Assembly (NCBI GenBank): GCA_028345055.1
Contig: JAOMCO010000002.1
Coordinates: forward strand, 62,001 to 126,000
From: Candidatus Thioglobus sp.
Lineage (GTDB): Bacteria; Pseudomonadota; Gammaproteobacteria; PS1; Pseudothioglobaceae
Direction of reading: 5' to 3'
DNA length: 64,000 nt
Below are positions 18,484 through 27,198 of this stretch, in pieces; position 1 is the first letter of the stretch; each line of letters opens with the position of its first letter. The position numbers were made by a program, and so were the translations under genes. Below the pieces are notes generated by a model, which made no database searches, was not told the DNA's origin, and saw nothing but the letters and a program-made list of their open reading frames with translations.

Positions 18484-20862
18484 TTATGGCAAAGGGCCAT
18501 CTTTCAAAAATCCTCTAATTGCATTTTCAGTAATCCGAGAAACATTATTATTGTAGTTATTATGAGAGAGACTTCCACACCAAGACAATGATCCAGGTGC
18601 AAAAACTCCTCCATCATTTGGAGTTTTATAAAAAATCATATCTGCCCTTACCATAGGATTTTCAGTGCCTCCGCCATGATAACCTCGAACAGAAAAGTGG
18701 ATTTCTTCATTAACTTGAAGCATTAAATTAGTATGTCCAACAGAATGTGCGAGTAAATAAGAATCATGTGGAGTTCCAAATTCAACATCATATCGATCCA
18801 GCTCTAAACCTGCCGCTCCTCCACCAACAAGTCCAAAATCACCAATCTTTTCACCATTTCCAACTCCTTCCATTAGCCAAGCTGTTTCAGGCCTCTCACT
18901 ATCTTTATCTCTAACGTAATATGATGAAACATCAAAACCATACGCTGTAAAGGTCAGCCCACATAACTTACTTGGAATTCGCCCGCGAGCACGCCACATA
19001 CCGCCATATTTGCCATCAAAAGCATTATTGTATTCTCCTGGGTTTGCTGTCCATGCTCTCGTTCCAGCCTCACCTTTTCGTACCTCAATAATATTTGAAT
19101 TATCTGGATGATATTCACTAATCCAATAAAAACCATTTGCTCCTAAATAAATCCATCGACCGCCATCCTGTTGATATTTTTCATAAGCAGAAAACATCTT
19201 CTCTGAAGTATATTCAGGATGACTTCCAGTGAGAACAGTTTGGTATTTATTTAATAGCCCAACTCCTTCACGATTCAAATCCTCATCAGTATGGATGTCA
19301 AAATCAAAGTTTTTTTCTTCTAACCAATCAACAAGATGAAGATCTCCATTAAGTTGCCATAGTGATGGAGACAACCAATGACGATACTTAGGGCGCATAT
19401 TTAAAATAGGCCTCAGTCTTGATGAATAGCAGACACCACTTCCATCTGAATGCAATGAATAAGTTGAAAGTCCATATTCTCTATGCTCATTTAAATACAA
19501 ATCTGCTGCAGTCATAACAGGAACCTTTCCAGCAAGTAACTCTGCTACAACACAATTTGTACAAAGATTATCATTTGAATAAGCTAAGTAAGAATTTGTA
19601 GGCAAAATAAAAGCTAATTTAGAAGTTGCCTTCCCTCTTGGAGGTCTTATAACAAAGGGAATATAATCCTCCGTTTCTGGAGAATCCTCTCCTCCAATTC
19701 TTAATCGAGCAGCATAAACTCCACTCTTTAAACCATCTGGAATTTTTAACTCAAAATCAACATCCCAACGTGCATCGTCTATATCATCGTCATGAAAATG
19801 AATCGCGCCATATTCTTCAGGTTTATGATGATAGATAATCTCGTCACCAGTCCAGTTAAAACCTGTCATTGCTCTGACAGGCATATTTATAATGAAACCA
19901 TTTAGTCTAGACGGTGATGTATCAATAATGCAAGTTGAGGCAATATTTGTTGTTATATTTGCATGAAAGTCCCAAGCTCCTACTACATCATTTCGAAGTT
20001 CAGCTTTACAGCCCTTGTAACCACGAGCTAAAGATTCAATTTCAGACCTCGACAAAGCCCTTCTAGAAAGCCTTGGACGATCTATCTTGCCATTATAGGT
20101 ATTAATCTGTTCTGGTAATTCAATTGGCTCAAGAACCTCTTTAAAATGACCCCCACAAATATGCCTTCCTGATCTTTCAATTTTTGTACTTGCTGCAATT
20201 AAGAATGGAGCATCATTTATTCCCGGCTTGATACTATTAATAGATTCAATAACTGCAGTAGTCTCTTCAGCTGGATTCAGTAAACCTTGGCCTAGACCAC
20301 CATTTGTTGAGGTAACAACAGGCTCTTGATAAAGAGTTACTTTACCTGTCCTTGAATCATAACTGACAGCTACTAGATACCATACCTTACGTAAAAGCTT
20401 TTTATCAGTTGAAAGCCTCATAACCTGTCCACTGCCATCTCCAATCTCTACTGAAAGACAATTATTCTCATCAATAAACAATCCATAGCCACTCTTTGTT
20501 TCCTCAACCCATTTAGTCAGAATTCCTTGTCTTTGTTTTTGAGGTGTTCCAAGTCCTTCAATTGGCGTAGTTGGGAAGATATAACATTGCAAAGTAAAGC
20601 TTTCAACATTAAGCCTCTCATCTTGAGGAACAATGACATAAGAACCCCCATGTATCCTCTGGTTTCTTCCAGGATAATTTTTATTGCATTCTGCATTAAT
20701 TTCTTCCTCTTTATAACCTGGGCCCTCAGGATTAGTATCTCCATGAATTAATCGAACAATTTGAGTTTCATAAACTTCGTTTTCTTCTGAGTTAATATAG
20801 AACTTTAAATTGTCCCCAGGACAAACAGAGTATTTGTCGCTATAACCAGTAATTCTTAACAT
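18484..20862 (-). CDS. dmfA2: N,N-dimethylformamidase-like large subunit
   Basis: This 792-residue protein has an N-terminal beta-rich region, a LamG/concanavalin-like domain (~85-290) and a C-terminal amidohydrolase domain (~410-790). The Paracoccus enzyme binds iron through Tyr399, Tyr440 and Glu521, with His519 and Glu657 nearby (from memory). Here Tyr428 (SYLAYSND), Tyr468 (STYSLHSDG), Glu550 and His548 (GSHPEY), and Glu687 (AAGLELDR) fall at almost identical spacing. The family hydrolyses N,N-dimethylformamide to formate and dimethylamine; the natural substrate here may be another N-substituted amide. No signal peptide, so cytoplasmic. It lies 39 bp after the flotillin gene. Confidence 0.82.
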   Translation of the reverse strand: MLRITGYSDKYSVCPGDNLKFYINSEENEVYETQIVRLIHGDTNPEGPGYKEEEINAECNKNYPGRNQRIHGGSYVIVPQDERLNVESFTLQCYIFPTTPIEGLGTPQKQRQGILTKWVEETKSGYGLFIDENNCLSVEIGDGSGQVMRLSTDKKLLRKVWYLVAVSYDSRTGKVTLYQEPVVTSTNGGLGQGLLNPAEETTAVIESINSIKPGINDAPFLIAASTKIERSGRHICGGHFKEVLEPIELPEQINTYNGKIDRPRLSRRALSRSEIESLARGYKGCKAELRNDVVGAWDFHANITTNIASTCIIDTSPSRLNGFIINMPVRAMTGFNWTGDEIIYHHKPEEYGAIHFHDDDIDDARWDVDFELKIPDGLKSGVYAARLRIGGEDSPETEDYIPFVIRPPRGKATSKLAFILPTNSYLAYSNDNLCTNCVVAELLAGKVPVMTAADLYLNEHREYGLSTYSLHSDGSGVCYSSRLRPILNMRPKYRHWLSPSLWQLNGDLHLVDWLEEKNFDFDIHTDEDLNREGVGLLNKYQTVLTGSHPEYTSEKMFSAYEKYQQDGGRWIYLGANGFYWISEYHPDNSNIIEVRKGEAGTRAWTANPGEYNNAFDGKYGGMWRARGRIPSKLCGLTFTAYGFDVSSYYVRDKDSERPETAWLMEGVGNGEKIGDFGLVGGGAAGLELDRYDVEFGTPHDSYLLAHSVGHTNLMLQVNEEIHFSVRGYHGGGTENPMVRADMIFYKTPNDGGVFAPGSLSWCGSLSHNNYNNNVSRITENAIRGFLKDGPLP

Positions 20863-20901
20863 AATATTTCCTTAAATTTCATTAATTAAAAGTTAAATTG
20901 A

Positions 20902-22896
20902 TTAGGACTCATCGCCCTCTACGTCATCCTTTTTTTCATTATTTTTATAATCACCAAGCAGATTCTTGATATTGCTAATCTCTTTTGGAGACATACCAAT
21001 TTCATCAAGCAGATTATCAATAAATGGAACCTGGGCTCTATATCGCATAGCTGCATTAACTATATTTTCAGGTAAGCCTCCCCCTTCATTGGTAGAAGGT
21101 CCCACAAAATCAGAGTTACCACTATTTGATTTAAATCCTGGCATTCCATTCAATTCATATATTTTGATATCATCAATGTTTTCCATTGGCTTAACAGCCT
21201 CCCTAATGATTGAATCAAGATTTCTAGCCAATTCCATTCTTAGATCGCTTTGTCTACTTTCATCACTTCGAACATTTTCAGCTTCATTCAACATTAACTT
21301 GCCAGCAGCATCAATCTCATAACGAAGCTTGCTTGCTAATGAAGCATGTCTTTCTGCTTGTTCATGCTGCTCAGCAGCCTCTTTTTCAGCTCTGGCTTTT
21401 GTAGTAATTTGAATTGCTTCACTTTCCCCTTCTTTTTCTGCATTTATTAATTGCAATTTTTTATCTCTTTCTGCAACTTCAACTTCTTGAGCAGAAAGCA
21501 CCTGCTCTTCAGCTACCACTACTTGAGCTCTAGCATGCTCTTTGCCCTCAACAGCAGTTAACACTTCGACCGTTTTAGCAATAACTTCAAGTTCACGTTC
21601 TTTCTCCTCTATTTCAAGATTTTTTCGTTTTTGAATTTCTGAAGCTTGTGCTTTTTCATCATTTTCTATCCTTGATATTTCAATGATTCGCTGTTGCTGT
21701 ATTTGAAGTTTTTTAACTTCTTCTTGTGCTTTAATTTGGGCCTGCTCAGCCTCAATATATCTCTCTGATTCAACTTTAAGAACCTCAGCCTTCTGGATAG
21801 CTCTTTGAGCTGAAACTTCTTCTTCCTGCTTCAGTCTTGCAAATTCATTTTCTTTTTTAATCTCTAGTGATCTAATTTCAGCTTCAAGATTTTTTTCTTT
21901 AATATCAATCTCTGTTTGCCTTTCAATCTCATTGCGAAGTTTTTTACGTTCTTCAATCTGTAAAGTTAGCTCATGTTCTCTTAAAGAACGTTCTACCTCA
22001 ATAGTATCTTGTTGCTGAATGCGAGTTTTCTCAATATCCTCTTCTGCTTTGATTCTAGCTTCTTCTGCTAAGCGCTCTTGCCTGGCAGTCTCAATAGCTA
22101 TTTCAGTTCGCTCTTTATCTCTTTGTTTTGCAATTTCTCGCTCTTGTAGTAATCTAGAGAATTCTCTATCTTGATCTATTTCAAGTGACTTTTGCTCTGC
22201 CTCCAAATTCTTACTTCTAATTCTTATAGCTGTATCTTGTTCAATATCATTACGCTTCTTCTTTCCAGCTTCAATCTGTTCAGTTAATTGAGTCAGACCT
22301 TGAGCATCAAAAGCATTGGATGGATCAAATACCTCTAGGCCAGCCTGATCTACGCTCGTTAATGAGACAGCCTCTAGCTCTAGACCTGTTGAACCTAAGG
22401 ATTCTGCAACAATTTCTTTAACTGCTTTAATATATGCACCACGCTGCTCTTGAATCTCTTCCATAGACATCTGTGCTGCAACAATACCTAATGCATCGAC
22501 AAAACGTCCTTGTACTAAATCCCTTAGACTTTCAGGCTCCATAGTTCTTTTACCAAGAGTTCCTGCCGCAATCGATACTGCCTCCTTGCTTGGAGTTACA
22601 CGAACATAAAATTCAGCAACTATCTCAACACGCATTCTATTTTTTGTTATGAAAGATTTATCGCCACCACGTTTAACCTCGATACGCAATGTTCTCATTC
22701 CAACAGTCGTTATGTTGTGAATAATTGGCAATACAAAGGCACCACCACTTATGACAACTTTTTCACCTCGAAGTCCCGTTCTTACAAAAGAAACCTCTTT
22801 AGATGATCTTCGATACAACCAATGCAGCAAATAGACAAAAATTGCTATTGCCAATGCTGTCAAAATAATAGTTGCAATAATGTCTGCACCAGTCAT
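20902..22896 (-). CDS. Flotillin-like SPFH membrane-scaffold protein
   Basis: This 664-residue protein has an N-terminal membrane anchor (residues ~5-28), an SPFH/band-7 domain (~33-200), a long charged coiled coil (~205-560) and a C-terminal flotillin region. Flotillins oligomerise and organise membrane microdomains. The coiled coil contains a gap-free 106-residue tandem duplication: residues 213-~315 repeat as 319-~420 (KNLEAE at 229 and 335, EFSRL/EFARL at 245 and 351, RIQQQ/QIQQQ at 292 and 398). It lies 21 bp after the rhodopsin gene, the flotillin-rhodopsin pair reported for marine streamlined bacteria. Confidence 0.9.
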   Translation of the reverse strand: MTGADIIATIILTALAIAIFVYLLHWLYRRSSKEVSFVRTGLRGEKVVISGGAFVLPIIHNITTVGMRTLRIEVKRGGDKSFITKNRMRVEIVAEFYVRVTPSKEAVSIAAGTLGKRTMEPESLRDLVQGRFVDALGIVAAQMSMEEIQEQRGAYIKAVKEIVAESLGSTGLELEAVSLTSVDQAGLEVFDPSNAFDAQGLTQLTEQIEAGKKKRNDIEQDTAIRIRSKNLEAEQKSLEIDQDREFSRLLQEREIAKQRDKERTEIAIETARQERLAEEARIKAEEDIEKTRIQQQDTIEVERSLREHELTLQIEERKKLRNEIERQTEIDIKEKNLEAEIRSLEIKKENEFARLKQEEEVSAQRAIQKAEVLKVESERYIEAEQAQIKAQEEVKKLQIQQQRIIEISRIENDEKAQASEIQKRKNLEIEEKERELEVIAKTVEVLTAVEGKEHARAQVVVAEEQVLSAQEVEVAERDKKLQLINAEKEGESEAIQITTKARAEKEAAEQHEQAERHASLASKLRYEIDAAGKLMLNEAENVRSDESRQSDLRMELARNLDSIIREAVKPMENIDDIKIYELNGMPGFKSNSGNSDFVGPSTNEGGGLPENIVNAAMRYRAQVPFIDNLLDEIGMSPKEISNIKNLLGDYKNNEKKDDVEGDES

Positions 22897-22917
22897 GATT
22901 ATTTCTCCTTTAATATA

Positions 22918-23637
22918 TTAGATCTTTTTATTAATTCCATCTTTTCTAGCTTGGGTGTCATTCATAGCAGCTCTATATACAACAAACCCAAAAATAATTT
23001 TGTTCAAAAAGTCAGCCAAGTTATAAATAATATTAAGACTATTAACATCTACTCCACCACCAAGATTGTTGATGAAATAGCCAAGTGGATAAATTGCCCA
23101 GCCAATAGTTAATATTAGCCTTAAGCCATTAAATGCTAGATGTGTTGCCTCATTACCACTTTCTATATTGCAGCGACTTGCTTCTCCCATATAAAGCTCA
23201 CCAAGAATATAGAGCCAGCCCACCACTCCAATAATGAAACCTAGTGTTGCGCTCATATAGCCTGCCGCGCCTAAAAACTCACCTATCACCATAACTAGGG
23301 TTCCAATCAGTAGCCTCCAAAATAGGGCAGATGAAACTTTAGTTACTGCAGTTAGAATGACATAAAACAGAACGACCTGCATAGAATGTGTAAGTATCCA
23401 ATCTAAATACCTAAGAACAATAGGTGCTTTACCTGTATCAACCCACATCCCTTGAACATAGTAATAGAATATTGCTGAAATCAACATTGTGACCCCTAAA
23501 AGGGTCATAGTTGTATGCCATCTTTCATCAACCCTATTTCTTTCTAGTAGAAAGAAGATTGATGCACCAATCATTGCCATAGAAAGTAGCCAAAAAGTGC
23601 CGCCTACAATGTCAGTTGGTAATAATGTAGTGTTCAT
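22918..23637 (-). CDS. Divergent proteorhodopsin, flotillin-associated type (motif D-T-L)
   Basis: This 239-residue seven-helix rhodopsin keeps the retinal Schiff-base lysine Lys213 (ADFLNKIIFG), Asp209, Arg76 and the acceptor Asp79 with Thr83 (RYLDWILTHS). The proteorhodopsin donor Glu108 position is Leu90, the spectral-tuning position 105 is Gln87 (blue type) and the His75 position is Phe. The D-T-L motif and the adjacent flotillin match the flotillin-associated rhodopsins described from Pseudothioglobus and SAR11 single-cell genomes. Efficient proton pumping is doubtful; a sensory or structural role is possible. It is transcribed with the flotillin and amidase genes. Confidence 0.93.
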   Translation of the reverse strand: MNTTLLPTDIVGGTFWLLSMAMIGASIFFLLERNRVDERWHTTMTLLGVTMLISAIFYYYVQGMWVDTGKAPIVLRYLDWILTHSMQVVLFYVILTAVTKVSSALFWRLLIGTLVMVIGEFLGAAGYMSATLGFIIGVVGWLYILGELYMGEASRCNIESGNEATHLAFNGLRLILTIGWAIYPLGYFINNLGGGVDVNSLNIIYNLADFLNKIIFGFVVYRAAMNDTQARKDGINKKI

Positions 23638-23802
23638 AAAAAATCCTTGGTTCTAAATTCTGTATTAATTAGTAAATGTTTGCCGCCAATAATTAGTTTC
23701 ATAAAAAATCACTATTAAAGGCTTTTTAAAGTCTGGACAACTGAAAGAAAGTATTTAATAACCTTTAATTCAGTTATCCAAACTGGATATAACTACTCTT
23801 TA

Positions 23803-24975
23803 TTAAGCGTCAGGATCATATTCCTCTGGATTAGCAGGTCTTAAGAAGAAATTATCAAGATAATCACTTCCACCCCAAATATCAATTCCAGGGTTATACC
23901 AATCAGTTGAATTACGATCACAATCTGCTCCCATCATTTGTTCGACATCAGCATAAGTGATTTTCTGAGGTGGAACAAGAATAGACTGAATCTTAGGACC
24001 TTGTCCTTGCATAGTTCTCATCATGATATTCCAGCCAAGCTCAATATCATCTCCTGGAGGCCATGTTTGAATTGCAGCACTAATATATTCTGGATTATTA
24101 CGCCAGTAACATAATGCTCCTAGTTCACCACCTATTGATAGAGGAACCATTTCACGTCCAGATTGCTGAAGTGCAGCTAAAACCCCTGTCTCACCAGATG
24201 ACTGAACTGCCATTCCATCAAGTTGCCCTGGGTGAGTTGCAAGCCATTTTTGAGTTTCAGCTTGTCCAACTTGGGATGTCCACATGTGTGCTATTTGTCC
24301 AGTGACTTTAATACCTGGATATCTAGACAAACCATCAAGTACACCGGCATTTTGTGAATCTGAAGCTGAATAGCCAGGTATACCTTCTACGACTAGAATG
24401 TTACCTTCACCACCTACCTCTTCAGCCATCCATGTACCTACGTCAAACCCTGCTTGATGATAGTTAACTGATGAGTTAACTGAAAGTGGCGAAGTGGTAT
24501 ATCCAGTAAAAGAAAATACTGGAACACCTCTGTCAAATGCATACTTTATAGCTTGATTCAAAGCAGTAGGATTTGAACAACAGATAATAATTGCATCTAC
24601 ACCTTGATCAACTAATTGTCTAATTTGCTGAATCTGCAAAGCATCTTTAAGATTTGACTGAGTAACAACGATGTCATTCAGTAATCCCAGTTCCTGCCAC
24701 TTAGGTTTAATTTCATTCATTAAACGATTCATAGCACCTTTACGCCATGTATTACCCGCGTAAGTACTGGCATAACCAACAGTCCATGGTGGTGAACGAT
24801 CACTCTTCCAATCTCTAAATGCACTATCATCAAGAGGTTGCATAGGATCCATCAAGTCCATGTTATAAACTGCATCAGTAATATCAGACGGTACTTCATC
24901 TAATCCTGCAAATGTCATACTAGTAAAACCTAGTGACAATAAGCAAGCCATAATCATTTTTGATAATTGTTTCAT
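23803..24975 (-). CDS. Periplasmic substrate-binding protein, ribose-type ABC family
   Basis: This 390-residue protein has a signal peptide ending at TFA (residue 23) and a two-lobed type-I periplasmic-binding fold. The segments YASTYAGNTWRKGAMNRL, QIRQLVDQGVDAIIICC and FDRGVPVFSFTG resemble Peripla_BP_4 sugar-binding proteins. It is first in the minus-strand run, with a strong ribosome site (AGGAGAG) and its own promoter at 25102-25129. A 165-bp gap separates it from the rhodopsin gene, which would allow higher expression of the binding protein. It presumably serves the ABC ATPases and permeases nearby; the ligand may be an amide rather than a sugar. Confidence 0.87.
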   Translation of the reverse strand: MKQLSKMIMACLLSLGFTSMTFAGLDEVPSDITDAVYNMDLMDPMQPLDDSAFRDWKSDRSPPWTVGYASTYAGNTWRKGAMNRLMNEIKPKWQELGLLNDIVVTQSNLKDALQIQQIRQLVDQGVDAIIICCSNPTALNQAIKYAFDRGVPVFSFTGYTTSPLSVNSSVNYHQAGFDVGTWMAEEVGGEGNILVVEGIPGYSASDSQNAGVLDGLSRYPGIKVTGQIAHMWTSQVGQAETQKWLATHPGQLDGMAVQSSGETGVLAALQQSGREMVPLSIGGELGALCYWRNNPEYISAAIQTWPPGDDIELGWNIMMRTMQGQGPKIQSILVPPQKITYADVEQMMGADCDRNSTDWYNPGIDIWGGSDYLDNFFLRPANPEEYDPDA

Positions 24976-25090
24976 AATAATTACTCTCCTTTTTTGATTT
25001 ATAGATAAGCTTAATTGCCAAATCTACTAACCTTAGAAATGTCCTATTTAATTGGCGTTTAAGCAAATTTAAACATAATTACATAGTCTA

Positions 25091-25190
25091 AAGTATGCAC
25101 TAGTATATCATAACACATACAATAGTCAACTTAAGTATGTATTATTTAATCATATACCTATAAAGTATGTATTTATCCATAAAGTATGCA
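25091..25190. promoter_or_regulatory. Cluster of GTATG/CATAC operator repeats in the divergent promoter region
   Basis: Within the 301-bp gap 24976-25276, AAGTATG[T/C] occurs at 25091, 25133, 25163 and 25182, with an inverted CATAC at 25116-25120. Spacings are 42, 30 and 19 bp, roughly whole helical turns. The repeats flank and overlap the promoter of the minus-strand operon and lie upstream of the response-regulator gene. They look like binding sites of that LuxR-type regulator (inference). The rest of the gap holds only AT-rich DNA. Confidence 0.65.
25102..25129 (-). promoter_or_regulatory. Sigma-70 promoter of the binding-protein/rhodopsin/amidase run
   Basis: On the minus strand the -35 TTGACT (25124-25129) and -10 TATACT (25102-25107) are separated by 16 bp, with a predicted start near 25095. 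GTATGT begins 3 nt downstream of the -35 box and ACATAC ends 5 nt upstream of it, so a regulator bound there would contact the polymerase site. The core TTGACTATTGTATGT recurs as TTGACTATAGTATGT at 32040. Confidence 0.7.
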
Positions 25191-25276
25191 GTCCTATTAA
25201 TATTTTTGATTAATAAATACTGTACAATCAAGGAGTAAATTTAATAAAAATAATCTTCTGGGAGACTGAAATTACC

Positions 25277-25960
25277 ATGGAAAACAAAAAGGATATTAGG
25301 CCTACTAAATATAAAATTGTTATTGCTGATGATCACGCCCTAGTTAGAGGTGGCCTAGAATTAGTTGTTAAAATGGCTGTTCCTAATGCTGAAATATTTC
25401 AAGCAAATAATTTTGATGAAACAATTAATGTTCTTCAATCCAACTTCTCAATTGATCTTGTTTTGCTTGATTTAATGATGCCAGGGATGTGGAGTGATAG
25501 TATTCAAAGTATTACTCAAAAATTCCCTGATGTTCCTATTGTTATTGTCTCTGTTAAAGAAGACTTTGATTCTATTCATAATTCTATCTCATTAGGTGCT
25601 TCTGGATTTATACCCAAAACTTCTGCGCCAGAAGTAACAATAAGTGCTATTCAACTTGTTCTCTCAGGAGGAGTATACATACCACCTCATGTTCTTAAGC
25701 CACAGAATAAAACTGTGCTTCGCAACCATGAATCAAACGATTTTGATGGCTTCAATAGCCTATCAAAAAGACAAAAACAAGTCCTGGACTTAATTAGTTT
25801 AGGAAAATCTAATCAAGCTATTGCTGATGAATTAGGCTTAACCATTCCAACAATTAAAATGCATGTTTCAGCAATTCTCAAAAAATTGAAGGTCAAAAAT
25901 AGAACTGAAGCTGTTTCTATTTATACGAATTTAGAAAAATCATCAGGGGTGTTATCTTAA
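25277..25960 (+). CDS. NarL/FixJ-family response regulator
   Basis: This 227-residue protein has a receiver domain (residues ~12-130) with the acidic pair Asp18-Asp19 (IADDHALVRGG), phospho-acceptor Asp65 (LVLLDLMMPG) and Lys114. A LuxR-type helix-turn-helix follows at ~158-222 (SKRQKQVLDLISLGKSNQAI). It is preceded by GGGAGA. It is divergent from the binding-protein operon across a region full of GTATG repeats, which it probably binds. The partner is most likely the hybrid kinase at 28734-30803, with the TorT-like gene 26 bp downstream. Confidence 0.93.
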   Translation: MENKKDIRPTKYKIVIADDHALVRGGLELVVKMAVPNAEIFQANNFDETINVLQSNFSIDLVLLDLMMPGMWSDSIQSITQKFPDVPIVIVSVKEDFDSIHNSISLGASGFIPKTSAPEVTISAIQLVLSGGVYIPPHVLKPQNKTVLRNHESNDFDGFNSLSKRQKQVLDLISLGKSNQAIADELGLTIPTIKMHVSAILKKLKVKNRTEAVSIYTNLEKSSGVLS

Positions 25961-25986
25961 ATCATCGAAATTAAATAAATTTGATT

Positions 25987-27177
25987 ATGATTATTAAACC
26001 AATAAAATTTCAGTTAAGATTAATATTATTAGGTTTATTCTTTATTCTCAATGCACCTAATTTTGTATATGCCTATGATGGAAGTTATTGGTCCCAAAAC
26101 GTTAATGTATTTAATTTTTCTTGTACAGATGGTGATGTAGATTGCTGGATTGATGAAAGAAATGCATTAGATACATTACCATTAGTAATGTATGAACCTC
26201 TCAAAGCATCTAAAGTTAAGAAAAAGCATCATATATGCGTTTCTTTTCCCCATCTTAAGGATTCTTATTGGGTCGGCGTTGCCTATGGAATTATTTCTGA
26301 GGGAAAACGTCTTAATCAAAAAATTACTTTGTTTGAAGCAGGAGGCTATACAAATTTAGCCACTCAGTTAAACCAAGTTGATGACTGTCTTAATAATAAG
26401 GGTGACGCTTTAATTATTGGCCCTATCTCAAGCAATGGAAACGCCAAACAAATTGACATCATTAGAGAAAAAGGTATCCCAGTTGTTATTATTATTACAG
26501 GTATCAATACTGCAGTTGATGCAAACTCTCTTCAAAGCTTTGTCAATATGGGCTATACATCTTGTAAATGGGTCGCCGATCAGGAGAAAGATAATAAAGA
26601 AAAAACAAATATCGTATGGTTTCCAGGACCTCCTGGGGCTGGCTGGTCTATCGCTTCTCATGAAGGGTGCCTGAGTGCATTAGAGGGTACAAATATTAGA
26701 ATATTAGAAACTAATTGGGGTGATACTGGAAAAGCCATTCAATTAAAATTGGTTGAAGAAATTCTTCTAAACCATGCTTCAGGACCTGAACCAGATTTTA
26801 AATATATTGTAGGTACTGGGACCACTATCGAAGCTGCTGTTGGAGCACTTAGAGCGAGAAAGCTTGGTAAAAAAATTAAACTAGTATCAACATATTACAC
26901 TCCTGGTATTGATATGTTTATTAAACGTGGTCTAATTTCAATGGCGCCCTCTGACCAAATGATTTCTCAAGCGATTATTGCTGTTGATCAAGCTGTGAGG
27001 CTTTTAGAAGATCAAAAAATGGCAACATTAGGTAGGCCAGAATATAATAAAACAGGTCGAATTACAGAACATGTTCAACAGCCAATACTAATTGTAACTC
27101 CAAAAACTCATGAACAATTTGACTCATCAACAACACTAGCCCCAAAAGGCTGGACTCCAATATTTTCAGTGGACTAA
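25987..27177 (+). CDS. TorT-like periplasmic sensor protein
   Basis: This 396-residue protein has a signal peptide ending near VYA. The body carries the TorT pattern CVSFPHLKDSYWVGVAYGI followed by LFEAGGYTNLATQ and DALIIGPIS. In E. coli TorT binds TMAO and signals through the kinase TorS to TorR. I chose the ATG at 25987; a TTG two codons upstream is also in frame, and neither has a clear Shine-Dalgarno site. It lies between the response-regulator gene and an ABC ATPase gene, so it may pass ligand information to the hybrid kinase, serve the transporter, or both. The ligand is unknown. Confidence 0.85.
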   Translation: MIIKPIKFQLRLILLGLFFILNAPNFVYAYDGSYWSQNVNVFNFSCTDGDVDCWIDERNALDTLPLVMYEPLKASKVKKKHHICVSFPHLKDSYWVGVAYGIISEGKRLNQKITLFEAGGYTNLATQLNQVDDCLNNKGDALIIGPISSNGNAKQIDIIREKGIPVVIIITGINTAVDANSLQSFVNMGYTSCKWVADQEKDNKEKTNIVWFPGPPGAGWSIASHEGCLSALEGTNIRILETNWGDTGKAIQLKLVEEILLNHASGPEPDFKYIVGTGTTIEAAVGALRARKLGKKIKLVSTYYTPGIDMFIKRGLISMAPSDQMISQAIIAVDQAVRLLEDQKMATLGRPEYNKTGRITEHVQQPILIVTPKTHEQFDSSTTLAPKGWTPIFSVD

Positions 27178-27198
27178 AAATTAATTCAAGTTAATAAT

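Noticed and set aside
22918-23637. Loss of the rhodopsin donor Glu caused by a frameshift or sequencing error
   Set aside because: Both sides of helix C stay in the correct frame and conserved (RYLDWILT before, FYVILTAVTK after), so the Leu is a true substitution.
23775-23790. Terminator between the binding-protein and rhodopsin genes (TATCCA AAC TGGATA hairpin)
   Set aside because: The stem is short and AT-rich and no T run follows on the minus strand, so it may only be a weak structure.
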